A DNA stretch of 52,687 nucleotides from Bacteroidota bacterium (GCA_024280635.1 JAJRPS010000054.1:1-52687), one strand, 5' to 3'. Counted from the first letter of the stretch, positions 8,235 through 17,635 are shown. Program-made: numbers and translations. The notes: generated from the sequence alone by a model not told the origin.

Positions 8235-9755
8235 ATGAATAAAAAAACAATTCTTTTAATATTAGACGGTTGGGGTATTCCAGAAATCAAAGAAGCCTCT
8301 GCTATTTATCATGCTAATACTCCTTTTATTGACAGCTTATATAAAAAATACCCAAACGCAACTTTACGCACTGATGGTATGAATGTAGGGCTACCAGAAG
8401 GACAAATGGGAAACAGTGAAGTAGGACACATGAACTTAGGAGCTGGTAGAATTGTTTATCAAGATTTTGCTCGCATCAATTTAGCCGTAAAAAAGGATAC
8501 TTTAAAAAATGAACCTCAGCTTATAAAAGCATTCCAATACGCAAAAGACAATAATAAAGATGTACATTTTTTAGGTTTAACTTCTAATGGTGGTGTGCAT
8601 TCACACATTAATCACTTAAAAGGATTGGTTACCGCTGCTAATGACTTCGGATTAAAAAACACTTTTATTCATGCCTTTACAGACGGTAGAGATGTAGACC
8701 CGAAATCAGGAATTCACTTATTAGCTGATTTACAAAACTTCTTAAAAGATACACCCACAAAATTAGCTAGTGTTATTGGTCGTTATTTTGCCATGGATAG
8801 AGATAATCGATGGGAACGCATTGCTAAAGCCTTTCATTTATTAGTAAATGCTAAAGGAAAAAAAACCAACAACATCTTAGAAACCATTCAAAAAAGCTAC
8901 AACAATAACATCACAGACGAATTTATTGAGCCCATTGTTATTACCCAAAACAACGCTCCAATTACCCAAATTAAAGAAGGTGATGTCGTTATCTTTTTTA
9001 ATTTCCGAACCGATAGAGGTCGCGAATTAACCAAAGCCCTAACTCAAGAAGATTTTCATGAACAGAACATGCATAAATTAAGCTTGATCTTTACAACCAT
9101 GACCAATTATGATGATTCCTTTACCGGAGTCAATGTTATTTTTAATAAAGATCATTTAAAAGATACTTTAGGCGAAGTGTTAGCAGAAAATGGTAAACAT
9201 CAAATTCGCATTGCTGAAACTGAAAAATATCCACACGTAACTTTCTTTTTCAATGGTGGTAGAGAAACTCCTTTTAATAATGAAGAACGCATACTATGTC
9301 CTTCTCCAAAAGTAGCTACTTACGATTTAAAACCTGAAATGAGCTCTGGAGAAATTACCGCAGCCATTATACCAGAGATAAACAAACAAAAAGCCGATTT
9401 CATTTGCCTTAATTTCGCAAATCCTGACATGGTTGGACATACAGGGAGTATGGAAGCTGCTATAAAATCATGCGAAGCAACAGATATTAGCACAAAAAAA
9501 GTAATTAAAGCAGCCCTTGCAAATGGATATACTACTATTGTAATTGCCGACCATGGTAACTGTGAGAAAATGATTAATGAAGATGGTAGTCCTAACACCG
9601 CACACACTACAAACCCCGTTCCTTTAATTATTGTAGATAACGATATTAAAGCAGTAAAAGACGGTATTTTAGGTGATATTGCCCCTACTATCTTAGATTT
9701 ACTAGGAATACCACACCCCAAAACAATGACACAACATTCGCTTATCATAAAATAA
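8235..9755 (+). CDS. gpmI: 2,3-bisphosphoglycerate-independent phosphoglycerate mutase
   Basis: Glycolytic/gluconeogenic enzyme interconverting 3- and 2-phosphoglycerate in the cytoplasm using Mn2+. The 506 residues match the family length. The N-terminal metal-binding motif LLILDGWG (residues 8-14) is present, and the phosphorylated serine is Ser61 in GQMGNSEVGHMNLGAG. Further signatures are HAFTDGRDVDPKSG, GRYFAMDRDNRWER, FFNFRTDRGRELT, and the C-terminal metal ligands in NPDMVGHTG and IADHGNCE. ATG at 8235 agrees with the family start. A terminator follows at 9777-9813. Confidence 0.97.
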   Translation: MNKKTILLILDGWGIPEIKEASAIYHANTPFIDSLYKKYPNATLRTDGMNVGLPEGQMGNSEVGHMNLGAGRIVYQDFARINLAVKKDTLKNEPQLIKAFQYAKDNNKDVHFLGLTSNGGVHSHINHLKGLVTAANDFGLKNTFIHAFTDGRDVDPKSGIHLLADLQNFLKDTPTKLASVIGRYFAMDRDNRWERIAKAFHLLVNAKGKKTNNILETIQKSYNNNITDEFIEPIVITQNNAPITQIKEGDVVIFFNFRTDRGRELTKALTQEDFHEQNMHKLSLIFTTMTNYDDSFTGVNVIFNKDHLKDTLGEVLAENGKHQIRIAETEKYPHVTFFFNGGRETPFNNEERILCPSPKVATYDLKPEMSSGEITAAIIPEINKQKADFICLNFANPDMVGHTGSMEAAIKSCEATDISTKKVIKAALANGYTTIVIADHGNCEKMINEDGSPNTAHTTNPVPLIIVDNDIKAVKDGILGDIAPTILDLLGIPHPKTMTQHSLIIK

Positions 9756-9776
9756 ACCAAACAGATATCTTCTACA

Positions 9777-9813
9777 ATTCCTGATTTAGACTTTCTAAAT
9801 CGGGAATATTTTT
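9777..9813 (+). terminator. Terminator of gpmI
   Basis: A 14-bp stem with one G-U pair: ATTCCTGATTTAGA at 9777-9790 pairs with TCTAAATCGGGAAT at 9794-9807, followed by ATATTTTT. The T-tract abuts the promoter region of the next gene. Confidence 0.85.
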
Positions 9814-9838
9814 GAATAGCATTTCATATAAAAAATTG

Positions 9839-9846
9839 TATTTTTG
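9839..9846 (+). promoter_or_regulatory. -7 box (TATTTTTG) for HAD gene, 4 nt before its ATG
   Basis: TATTTTTG at 9839-9846 is a full TAnnTTTG match. TTTG at 9811-9814 lies 24 nt upstream, slightly long for a -33 element. If used, transcription would begin within a few bases of the ATG at 9851, giving a leaderless or near-leaderless mRNA. Confidence 0.5.
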
Positions 9847-9850
9847 CAAC

Positions 9851-10264
9851 ATGTTAAATACAAAAATTATAGCAGTTGATTTTGACGGCACCATTGTAGA
9901 AGATGCGTATCCTAAAATTGGAAAACCCCAATTATTTGCATTTGAAACCTTAAAACGCTTACAAAATGATGGACACCGTTTAATACTGTGGACCTATAGA
10001 TGTGGATCCAAATTAGATGAAGCCGTTGCTTTTTGCAAAACAAATGGAATTGAATTTTATGCCATAAACAGCAGTTTTCCTAATGAAAAATACAACCTTA
10101 AAGAAAGCCGTAAAATTGCTGCTGATATTTTTATTGATGACCGCAACATAGGTGGTTTTATGGGCTGGGGAAATGTTTATCAACAACTAACAAATGAAAA
10201 AGCTCCTAATTTACAAGGAAGCAAAAAAACTTTTTTTGCTTCCTTGTTTTCATCAAAAAAATAA
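9851..10264 (+). CDS. HAD-superfamily hydrolase, BT0820-like
   Basis: Small cap-less HAD hydrolase of about 137 residues. Motif I is AVDFDGTIVED, with nucleophile Asp10 and Asp12. Motif II/III is in RLILWTYRCG, and the metal-binding end motif is ADIFIDDRNIGG. The organisation matches the BT0820-type phosphatase family of Bacteroidota, whose physiological substrate is unsettled. I chose ATG at 9851 over the ATG at 9812 because motif I then sits at the usual distance and the -7 box at 9839-9846 would lie inside the longer version. The last 17 codons are largely encoded by a perfect inverted repeat (10213-10247). Confidence 0.8.
   Translation: MLNTKIIAVDFDGTIVEDAYPKIGKPQLFAFETLKRLQNDGHRLILWTYRCGSKLDEAVAFCKTNGIEFYAINSSFPNEKYNLKESRKIAADIFIDDRNIGGFMGWGNVYQQLTNEKAPNLQGSKKTFFASLFSSKK
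10213..10250 (+). terminator. Terminator-like hairpin inside the 3' end of the HAD gene
   Basis: Perfect inverted repeat with 17-bp arms: 10213-10229 and 10231-10247 around a single central base. Each arm has seven A or seven T next to the centre. It lies inside the reading frame, 14 nt before the stop at 10262-10264, and is followed by TTTT. It may end transcripts from both this gene and the convergent gene. Confidence 0.6.
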
Positions 10265-10271
10265 TTGCCAA

Positions 10272-11540
10272 CTATCTTATTTCATCAAAAAAAGTTTTAG
10301 CAATACTTTCCCTATGATTAGGATGTGCTATTTTAACCAACTCATTAACACGTTGTTTTATTGTTTTTCCGTATAAATTAGCCACACCATACTCTGTTAC
10401 CACATAATGCATGTGCGCACGAGTAGTAACTACACCTGCTCCTTTATTTAAAAAAGGAACAATACGGCTTACCCCTTTATTAGTTTGTGAAGGCAATGCA
10501 ATGATTGCTTTACCGCCATCACTTAAAGATGCTCCGCGCATATAATCCATTTGCCCCCCTACTCCGGAGTACATATGTGTGCCAATAGAATCGGCACAAA
10601 CTTGCCCTGTCAAATCAATTTCTATTGCAGAATTAATGGCTATCATTTTTGGGTTTTGCTTAATCATAGACACGTCATTCACAAAATCTGACGCCTTCAT
10701 CTCTATAAATGGATTATCATCTACATAATCATACAAACGCTGGCTACCCATTAAAAAAGTTGCCATTGCTCGCCCAGGGTTTACTCCTTTATTATTACCA
10801 TTAATAACATCTTTCAAAATTAAATCAATAACCCCATCCGAAAACATTTCAGTATGCAATCCTAAATTCTTATGATTTCCTAAACGAGATAATACTGCAT
10901 TAGGTATATTTCCTATTCCCATTTGTAAAGTAGAACCATCTTCAATCATTTCAGCAATATAATCCCCTATTTTGATTTCTATAGCATTGGGTTCTGGAAA
11001 AATATGAGTAAATATAGGCGTATTGTGTTCTACAAAAATATCCAATTCAGAAATATGAATAATTCCATCTCCATGTGTTCTTGGCATATAAGTGTTTATT
11101 TGCGCTATAACCGTTTTTGCATTATCAATTGCCGCCAAGGTTGCCTCTACAGAAACCCCCAACGAACAATACCCATGTCTATCAGGCGGTGAAACCTGTA
11201 TTAAAGCAACATCTAAGGGAATTATATTTCGTTTAAACAATAACGGCAATTCACTTAAAAAAACTGGCGTATAAGACCCATTTCCTGCTTTGATAGTATG
11301 CCTAACATTTTTACCAATAAAAAATGAATTTACATGAAAGCTATCGCTGTATTTTGGGTTTGCATATGGCGCACTACCTTCGGTATGCAAGTGGCAAACC
11401 TCAACGTTTTTCAACTCCTCATGCCTGTCCGACATAGCATCAATTAAAATTTGCGGGGTTGCTGCTGCCGCTTGCACATAAACCCTATCATTACTCTTTA
11501 TTACTTTTACTGCTTCCGCAGCACTTACTGATTGATACAT
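10272..11540 (-). CDS. Acetyl-CoA hydrolase/transferase family protein
   Basis: About 422 residues with both halves of the acetyl-CoA hydrolase/CoA-transferase family. The N-terminal lobe runs to about residue 190. The C-terminal lobe has GIGNIPNAVLSRLG followed by the catalytic glutamate in LHTEMFSDG, then GVGGQMDYMRGA and VTEYGVANLYGKT. The enzyme transfers or hydrolyses CoA from a short acyl-CoA, with 4-hydroxybutyrate, acetate or succinate as possible partners; the sequence does not settle which. I take ATG at 11540 (MYQSVSAAEAV) as start because a TAATTTTG box lies just upstream at 11559-11566, inside the extension that starts at 11585. The gene is monocistronic and converges with the HAD gene. 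Confidence 0.87.
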   Translation of the reverse strand: MYQSVSAAEAVKVIKSNDRVYVQAAAATPQILIDAMSDRHEELKNVEVCHLHTEGSAPYANPKYSDSFHVNSFFIGKNVRHTIKAGNGSYTPVFLSELPLLFKRNIIPLDVALIQVSPPDRHGYCSLGVSVEATLAAIDNAKTVIAQINTYMPRTHGDGIIHISELDIFVEHNTPIFTHIFPEPNAIEIKIGDYIAEMIEDGSTLQMGIGNIPNAVLSRLGNHKNLGLHTEMFSDGVIDLILKDVINGNNKGVNPGRAMATFLMGSQRLYDYVDDNPFIEMKASDFVNDVSMIKQNPKMIAINSAIEIDLTGQVCADSIGTHMYSGVGGQMDYMRGASLSDGGKAIIALPSQTNKGVSRIVPFLNKGAGVVTTRAHMHYVVTEYGVANLYGKTIKQRVNELVKIAHPNHRESIAKTFFDEIR

Positions 11541-11558
11541 ACTTATAATTTTATACTG

Positions 11559-11566
11559 CAAAATTA
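11559..11566 (-). promoter_or_regulatory. -7 box (TAATTTTG) of CoA-transferase gene
   Basis: On the minus strand TAATTTTG matches TAnnTTTG and would place the transcript start about 10 nt before the ATG at 11540. It decides the start codon choice. Confidence 0.5.
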
Positions 11567-11658
11567 CAGCTTTATAAATACTCAAAACCTAACATATATC
11601 AGTTTTTATCCTTTTTAAAATATTTCTTTAAGTAGCATCTATACTACATTAAAATTAG

Positions 11659-11666
11659 TAACTTTG
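11659..11666 (+). promoter_or_regulatory. -7 box (TAACTTTG) of map
   Basis: TAACTTTG 19 nt before the map ATG; no clear -33 TTG is seen. Confidence 0.45.
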
Positions 11667-11685
11667 CGGTCTAATTTTTCAAAAA

Positions 11686-12489
11686 ATGATCAAGCTAAAA
11701 TCACCCGAAGAGATAGAGTTAATGCGTATAAGTGCGCAAATAGTTTCCAAAACACTTGGTGTTATTGCTAGTGAAATAAAACCTGGAGTAACTACTCTAC
11801 ATCTAGATAAAATAGCAGAAGAACACATTAGAGATTTAGGTGCTATTCCTGGTTTTTTAGGAATGTATGATTTTCCAAACACGCTTTGTATTTCACCAAA
11901 TGCTCAAGTAGTACATGGTATTCCAAACGATACTCCTTTAGAAAATGGAGATATTTTATCAGTAGATTGTGGTGCTTTAATTAATAATTTTTATGGTGAT
12001 CATGCCTATACTTTTGAAGTAGGAGATATTGCTCCAGAAACCAAAAAACTTTTACAAGTAACTAAAGAAAGTTTATATGTTGGTATTCGTGAATTTAAAG
12101 TCGGTAACCGTGTAGGTGATGTTGGTTATGCTATTCAAAAATACTGTGAAGATCATGGTTACGGAGTAGTACGTGAGTTAGTAGGTCATGGATTAGGAAA
12201 AACCATGCATGAAGACCCGCAAATGCCAAACTACGGAAAACGAGGAAGGGGTAAAAAATTTAAAGAAGGATTAGTCGTTGCCATTGAACCGATGATAAAT
12301 TTAGGAACGCATAAAATTCAGCAATTACGTGATGGGTGGACCATTTTAACACAAGACAGACAACCTTCAGCTCATTTTGAACATGACATTGCTATTGTAG
12401 ATGGTAAGCCTCAGCTTTTATCTACTTTTGACTATGTTTATGAAGCATTAGGAATTACGAGTACTGAGGAAGACGAATTTAGAAAATAA
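11686..12489 (+). CDS. map: Type I methionine aminopeptidase
   Basis: Removes the initiator methionine from nascent proteins in the cytoplasm. The pita-bread fold metal ligands are all present: Asp94, Asp105, His168 (in VGHGLGKTMHEDP), Glu201 (in AIEPMINLG) and Glu232 (in FEHDIAIVDG). The substrate histidine lies in VVHGIP near residue 77. Length (267) is normal for the short type Ib form without N-terminal extension. It is followed after 19 nt by a methyltransferase gene on the same strand, probably cotranscribed. Confidence 0.97.
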   Translation: MIKLKSPEEIELMRISAQIVSKTLGVIASEIKPGVTTLHLDKIAEEHIRDLGAIPGFLGMYDFPNTLCISPNAQVVHGIPNDTPLENGDILSVDCGALINNFYGDHAYTFEVGDIAPETKKLLQVTKESLYVGIREFKVGNRVGDVGYAIQKYCEDHGYGVVRELVGHGLGKTMHEDPQMPNYGKRGRGKKFKEGLVVAIEPMINLGTHKIQQLRDGWTILTQDRQPSAHFEHDIAIVDGKPQLLSTFDYVYEALGITSTEEDEFRK

Positions 12490-12508
12490 AATAATTCGCT
12501 AGTCAATC

Positions 12509-13270
12509 GTGTCGCTATTCAAAACTATCTTAAATACAATACCAAGACCCATACTTATCAAATTAAGTTATGTAGCGCGCCCTTGTATTGCTTTCTTTTT
12601 AAAAGGAAATACCTATACCGACCCTATTAACGGCAAAAGTTACCGTAAATTTTTACCATACGGTTATGAAACGCAACGCCAAAACGTATTGTCACCCGCT
12701 ACCCTTTCTTTAGAACGACACCGTTTATTGTGGTTATATTTACAAAACGAAACTGACTTTTTTACCGCACCAAAAAAAGTACTACATTTTGCTCCTGAAC
12801 AATGTTTTTTAAAACGTTTTAGGGCATTGAATAATCTAGATTATACTACTACCGATTTACTATCACCTCTAGCGGATGTAAAAGCCGATATTTGCAACCT
12901 TCCTTTTCAAGATAACACCTACGATTTTATTTTATGCAACCACGTTTTAGAGCATATTCCAAATGACACTAAAGCAATGCAGGAACTCTTTAGAGTTCTA
13001 AAAATTGGCGGAATAGCAATCTTGCAAATACCACAAGACCTCAATCGTAAAACTACTTTTGAAGATAATAGCATTATCGACAAAAAAGAACGTGCTAAAA
13101 TTTTTGGTCAATATGACCACGTACGCATTTACGGTCGTGATTATTTTGATAAACTAAGAAACATTGGTTTTACTGTTGAAGAGGTTGATTACACCGCTAC
13201 TTTATCAGATACTGATATTACCAAATACTGTTTAACTAAAGGAGAAATTATTCCGGTGGTTAGAAAATAA
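12509..13270 (+). CDS. Class I SAM-dependent methyltransferase
   Basis: 253 residues with a Methyltransf_11-type core. VLHFAPEQCFLKRF takes the place of motif I, TDLLSPLADVKADICNLPF carries the acidic loop, and DFILCNHVLEHIPNDTKAMQELFRVLKIGG is split over motifs IV-VI. The substrate is unknown. The C-terminus is hydrophilic. Start is GTG at 12509; no better in-frame ATG is seen before the conserved region. Its last 11 nt overlap the 3' end of the convergent DUF445 gene. It probably shares the map promoter. Confidence 0.8.
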   Translation: MSLFKTILNTIPRPILIKLSYVARPCIAFFLKGNTYTDPINGKSYRKFLPYGYETQRQNVLSPATLSLERHRLLWLYLQNETDFFTAPKKVLHFAPEQCFLKRFRALNNLDYTTTDLLSPLADVKADICNLPFQDNTYDFILCNHVLEHIPNDTKAMQELFRVLKIGGIAILQIPQDLNRKTTFEDNSIIDKKERAKIFGQYDHVRIYGRDYFDKLRNIGFTVEEVDYTATLSDTDITKYCLTKGEIIPVVRK

Positions 13271-14549
13271 AATATTTGATTGCAAACAAAATAACGCCTA
13301 TAAAACCACCTACCAAAGCTCCATTTAAACGGATGTATTGCAAGTCGTCACCTACCTTATCTTCTATTTGTGATACTAAATCAACGTCCTTTAAATTAGC
13401 CAAACTCTCAGATACTACATTGGCTATTAAATGGTGATTTTCATCAATCATACGCACAATAGTGTCTTTTAAGAACTGATCTATTTTCATTAACAGTTGC
13501 TTATCTGTAGTCAAGTTTTCCAGTAAGGCTTGATATTGTTTTCTTAAAAATGCTACTAATTTACTATTAGGGTTTTCTAATGCATCTACTAACTTTACTT
13601 GCATGTTCTTTAAAAAAGAAACCAGTATGTTATTGGCACCTAAATGTTTTACAAGATGTTCTTGTATTGCTACTACATTTGCTATTGCATCAGCATCATT
13701 ACAAATTAATTTATTGCTAAATTCTAATATCTGTGCATCTACTTTTTTACGTATAGGATGGTTTACATCTTGTTTTGCCTCTACTACAAAAGTGTTTATT
13801 GCTGTGATAAGTTTATTGACTACCGTTTCATTATCAAAACCTCCAAAAACCTGTGCTCCGGTTACAAAAATATTTTTAAAAGTACTTTCTAATTTTAATT
13901 TTTCCGCTTGTTTTTGCACTATTTTCTCTAAAACCTTACGTGTTTCTGGTGTATTTACTGATTTCTCAATAGTATTTAACACCGTTTCCCATAGCACATA
14001 GTTTTTTTTTTGCTCTATACTTTGCTGTATCCAATTCCCTAGGGGTTGTGCAACAGCAATGCTTGACATTTCTTTTTTCAACAGCTTTTCTAAAGGAAGG
14101 GGATACTCATAAAAAGCTGTTGTTTTAACTATTTTCAACAATGTTTTATTTACAAATTCTAAGAGGCTTTGCTCGTGCTTTTGAGCGTAAGTAAGTATTT
14201 TTTTAGCAAGATTTATTTTTTCTATTTTCGAAACAATACTCGTCTTACTCAGCCATTCATTTTCTACCAAATCTACAATACCGTTTGATAATTTTTTTCT
14301 TGATTTTACAATGATATTGGTATGTTTTTTTACAAACGGAATGGGTATTTCAGCAAATAATGCCCGTACCGCAAACCAATCGGCAAAACCACCCACAACT
14401 GCCGCCTCAAAACCTGCTAACAAAAACTCCCATCCTTGGTGTTGTAAATAATGAAATTTTATTCCCGCCAACAATAACACCATTCCGAATAATGAAATGG
14501 CTAATGCTATGGCACCTACTTTATTTTTTTTTGTTTTCATAAGTTGCAA
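13260..14549 (-). CDS. DUF445 family membrane protein
   Basis: 429 residues with N-terminal hydrophobic segments (about 10-50, containing GGFADWFAVRALF, the DUF445 signature), a long helical charged middle, and one C-terminal membrane helix ending YFIF. The signature IPIPFVKKHTNIIVKSRKKLSNGIVDLVE follows the first segment, as in other members. The family (YjiN/YheB-like) is widespread and functionally undefined, and is thought to sit in the membrane. A second in-frame ATG at 14540 (MKTKKNK) is an equally good start. It follows the 126-residue gene upstream by 6 nt, so it is the second gene of a two-gene operon. Confidence 0.85.
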   Translation of the reverse strand: MQLMKTKKNKVGAIALAISLFGMVLLLAGIKFHYLQHQGWEFLLAGFEAAVVGGFADWFAVRALFAEIPIPFVKKHTNIIVKSRKKLSNGIVDLVENEWLSKTSIVSKIEKINLAKKILTYAQKHEQSLLEFVNKTLLKIVKTTAFYEYPLPLEKLLKKEMSSIAVAQPLGNWIQQSIEQKKNYVLWETVLNTIEKSVNTPETRKVLEKIVQKQAEKLKLESTFKNIFVTGAQVFGGFDNETVVNKLITAINTFVVEAKQDVNHPIRKKVDAQILEFSNKLICNDADAIANVVAIQEHLVKHLGANNILVSFLKNMQVKLVDALENPNSKLVAFLRKQYQALLENLTTDKQLLMKIDQFLKDTIVRMIDENHHLIANVVSESLANLKDVDLVSQIEDKVGDDLQYIRLNGALVGGFIGVILFAIKYFIF

Positions 14550-14555
14550 GTATCC

Positions 14556-14936
14556 TTACTTTAAAATAGCTAATAATTGCTTTGTATTTTTAAGAGTATT
14601 ATCTGGTTTTATACACATTTTCATCTCTGAATTGGCTACAATAAACTGTTCATTTATAGTTACACCAGCAACCACTACATCTCCACCAAAAAAATGACGA
14701 GCATCTTCATGTTGTTGTACAAGGTCTTCTAAAAATGAAAACAATCTTTCTCGTTCTTTTGCATTTTTTTGCACCACTATGTGTTTTATTTTGGGCAACT
14801 TCAAAATAACACTACGTGCTATGGTTTCAATTGTTATGGTGTATTTTCCCATCGTTATTTGTTGTAAATTAGTTAAATTTACAGCTACTGGTTTTCTTTT
14901 TTTAGACTTCAAAAAAGCACGTAAGAATTTTAACAT
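14556..14936 (-). CDS. Hypothetical protein, 126 aa, cotranscribed with DUF445 gene
   Basis: I do not recognise this family. The product is basic at the N-terminus (KSKKRKP) and has no signal peptide or membrane helix. It reads as an alternating alpha/beta fold with a run of hydrophobic strands (GKYTITIETIARSVILKL) and a Gly-rich turn HFFGGDVVVAGV. It starts the transcript that continues into the DUF445 gene, with a TACCTTTG box at 14970-14977. A function linked to the DUF445 membrane protein is inference from operon position only. Confidence 0.7.
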   Translation of the reverse strand: MLKFLRAFLKSKKRKPVAVNLTNLQQITMGKYTITIETIARSVILKLPKIKHIVVQKNAKERERLFSFLEDLVQQHEDARHFFGGDVVVAGVTINEQFIVANSEMKMCIKPDNTLKNTKQLLAILK

Positions 14937-14969
14937 GGATTTGTAATATCAATTTCATTATTATACTAT

Positions 14970-14977
14970 CAAAGGTA
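14970..14977 (-). promoter_or_regulatory. -7 box (TACCTTTG) for the 126-aa/DUF445 operon
   Basis: Minus-strand TACCTTTG, 33 nt before the ATG at 14936. There is no TTG at ideal distance. Confidence 0.4.
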
Positions 14978-15073
14978 ACAAAAAAAGGATTGATAAAATC
15001 TTTTTTAAACATCCTCTTTTTACCGCTGTCTTTTTTTAACAAATAATTAAGGGGCTTATAGCTATACAACCCA

Positions 15074-15081
15074 TAACTTTG
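15074..15081 (+). promoter_or_regulatory. -7 box (TAACTTTG) for DUF5916 gene
   Basis: TAACTTTG, 21 nt before the ATG at 15103. Confidence 0.45.
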
Positions 15082-15102
15082 TTTTAATCAATCAAAAAAA
15101 AT

Positions 15103-17580
15103 ATGAAAAAAGCAATTTCGTACTTTCTGATGCTCATCACTTCAGGCTTTATAATGTCACAAGACAATACCCTTCATAAGGAATTAAAAATTACACGAGT
15201 ACAAAAAGCACCCAAAATAGATGGTGTCCTAGATGATGAAGCATGGGAAAAAGCAACTATTGCCAACAATTTTGTTATGTTTCGCCCAGACAGCGGCACC
15301 CCCGAACCACAAAATTTAAAAACAGAAGTCAGAGTAGTATACGATAATGATGCCATTTATTTTGGCGCATATTTATATGATGACAACCCAAATGAAATAC
15401 CAAGAGAATTTCAAACACGTGATAATTTTGGTAATGCCGATTTTTTTGGGGTAGTTTTAAACCCTGCAAATGATGGTATCAATCAAACCGAGTTTTTTGC
15501 AACTAGTGCTGGCAACCAATTGGACGCTAAAGTAAGTGCTGGTGGTCGGGAAGATTTTAGCTGGAACTCCGTTTGGCAAAGTCAAATATCAATGACTAAC
15601 AAGGGCTGGATTGTGGAAATGAAAATACCTTACTCCGCATTGCGATTCAGCAACGAAAAAATACAAACATGGGGACTAAATTTTCATCGTCATTACCGAA
15701 AAACTAGAGACCAATATACCTGGAACCCTATCAATAGAGAAAAAGGAACCCTTAGCCAATATGACGGCATCCTTACGGGTATTGAAAACATAAAACCACC
15801 AACACGCTTAAGTTTTAATCCCTTTATATTTGGAGGAGTAACCCGTTACGATGGCACTGACGAATACAACTGGAGTGCAGGTTTAGATGTAAAATATGGT
15901 CTCAATGAAAATTTTACTTTAGATGCTACGCTGATTCCTGATTTTGGACAAGTTGGCTTTGATGATGTTACCTTAAATCTAGGTCCTTTTGAACAACGAT
16001 TTTCGGAACAGCGAACTTTTTTTACTGAAGGAACAGATTTATTTCAAAAAGGAGGTTTGTTTTTTTCTAGAAGAATTGGTAGCGCTCCCACAGGACACCC
16101 AAATTTAGCTATAAATGAAGAAGAAATTGACCGCCCCAATATTGTAGAGGCTTTAAATATTATTAAAATTTCTGGCAGAACAAAAAAAGGATTGGGTATT
16201 GGATTTTTAAATGCCATTACCAAAAAAACAGAAGTAGAAATTAAAAAAACTGAAACTATTGACGCAAATGAAGTCATTAGCTACCGCAAAGAAGTGATTG
16301 AACCACTTGCCAATTACAACGTACTTGTTTTAGATCAACAATTCAATAAAAATTCGTCCGTTAGCTTCGTAAATACTAATGTTATTAGAAATGGTGAATT
16401 TAGAGACGCTAATATTACTGCGCTACTATATGATCTTAAAACCAAAAACAATAAATACGGTGTTGATGGTGGTATCGCTATGAGTAACGTATATAATGGC
16501 AATAGCAAAAACCCAGTTACAGGTCTAGAAGGTGAAATTGAAATTGGTAAAATTAGTGGGAAACACCAATATGATTTAGGCTTAGAATTTATTACCAAAA
16601 AATATAATAAAAACGATTTAGGTTTTCAAAGAGGCAGTAATGAAATGGACGTTATCGGAAGCTACTCTTACCGAATATTTAAACCAAAAGGAATTTTTAA
16701 CTCCTATAATTTTCATGTTTGGGGAAACACTCATTATTTAATGGAGCTAGATGACACCACTGAAAGCTATCAAGAAAAATCAAATTTATATACCGGTAAT
16801 CGTTTTGGCATAAATGCCTTTTTCCTAACAAAAAAACAACTTGCTTTTGGTGTAAATGCAAACACAGGTGTTGGGTTGCAATATGATTATTATGAACCAA
16901 GAGTTGATGGGCGTTTTTTTAAAAACAATTCCTCTTCTGGAATGAATATCTGGATTTCTACAGATTACAGCAAAAGATTTGCTATAGATATTTCTGCCTT
17001 CCAGAGTATTCAATTTAATAATACCGAAAAATATACTTCCCTAAATTTTTCACCAAGATATCGCTTCAATAATAAGGTAATCCTCATTTATCAATTAAAT
17101 TACGGTTTTGGAAATAATGAAAAAGGGTATATAACACAAAATAGTAGTGATATTATTTTTGGAAATCGAAAAATAAAACGAGTAACCAATAGTGTCTCTA
17201 CCAAATATAACTTTAGCACTAAAGCCGCTTTATCCTTATCTTTTAGACATTTTTGGTCACCCGTAAGTTATGATAATCAGTATTATAAATTAGAAAATGA
17301 CGGAACGCTAAGCAATAGTAATTATACCGCAAACCACGATATCAATTTTAATACTTGGAATATTGACCTAAGTTTTAACTGGGAATTTGCTCCCGGTAGT
17401 CAATTGATTGCTTTGTACCGTAACTCTATTTTTAATCAAGATGATCAATCTCAATTAAATTTTAATGACAACCTCAACAATTTATTTGACCAACAAATAC
17501 AACACAACCTCTCGTTAAAATTAGTGTATTACATTGACTATAACAATATCAAAGGAATTTTTAAAAAGACCAATAGCTAA
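15103..17580 (+). CDS. DUF5916 outer-membrane protein with N-terminal CBM9-like domain
   Basis: 825 residues. A signal peptide (about 1-19) is followed by a carbohydrate-binding family 9-like domain (about 25-230) recognised from KIDGVLDDEAWEKA, YFGAYLYDDNP and GWIVEMKIPYSALRFS. From about 235 onward it is the DUF5916 domain. This contains the conserved FGQVGFDDVTLNLGPFEQRFSEQRTFFTEG region and many alternating Tyr/Phe/Asn beta-strands ending in an aromatic-rich strand, which fits an outer-membrane barrel. It is monocistronic. The family is often found near polysaccharide and peptidase genes, but its substrate is unknown. No SusC/SusD partner is nearby. Confidence 0.87.
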   Translation: MKKAISYFLMLITSGFIMSQDNTLHKELKITRVQKAPKIDGVLDDEAWEKATIANNFVMFRPDSGTPEPQNLKTEVRVVYDNDAIYFGAYLYDDNPNEIPREFQTRDNFGNADFFGVVLNPANDGINQTEFFATSAGNQLDAKVSAGGREDFSWNSVWQSQISMTNKGWIVEMKIPYSALRFSNEKIQTWGLNFHRHYRKTRDQYTWNPINREKGTLSQYDGILTGIENIKPPTRLSFNPFIFGGVTRYDGTDEYNWSAGLDVKYGLNENFTLDATLIPDFGQVGFDDVTLNLGPFEQRFSEQRTFFTEGTDLFQKGGLFFSRRIGSAPTGHPNLAINEEEIDRPNIVEALNIIKISGRTKKGLGIGFLNAITKKTEVEIKKTETIDANEVISYRKEVIEPLANYNVLVLDQQFNKNSSVSFVNTNVIRNGEFRDANITALLYDLKTKNNKYGVDGGIAMSNVYNGNSKNPVTGLEGEIEIGKISGKHQYDLGLEFITKKYNKNDLGFQRGSNEMDVIGSYSYRIFKPKGIFNSYNFHVWGNTHYLMELDDTTESYQEKSNLYTGNRFGINAFFLTKKQLAFGVNANTGVGLQYDYYEPRVDGRFFKNNSSSGMNIWISTDYSKRFAIDISAFQSIQFNNTEKYTSLNFSPRYRFNNKVILIYQLNYGFGNNEKGYITQNSSDIIFGNRKIKRVTNSVSTKYNFSTKAALSLSFRHFWSPVSYDNQYYKLENDGTLSNSNYTANHDINFNTWNIDLSFNWEFAPGSQLIALYRNSIFNQDDQSQLNFNDNLNNLFDQQIQHNLSLKLVYYIDYNNIKGIFKKTNS

Positions 17581-17635
17581 AAATTAGGAGAAGTCAGTTA
17601 GTTTACTTACTTTCCCTTTTCTATTTTTACATCAG

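Noticed and set aside
9320-9760. Long antisense frame within gpmI
   Set aside because: It is the shadow of a strongly conserved enzyme gene; the product shows no domain.
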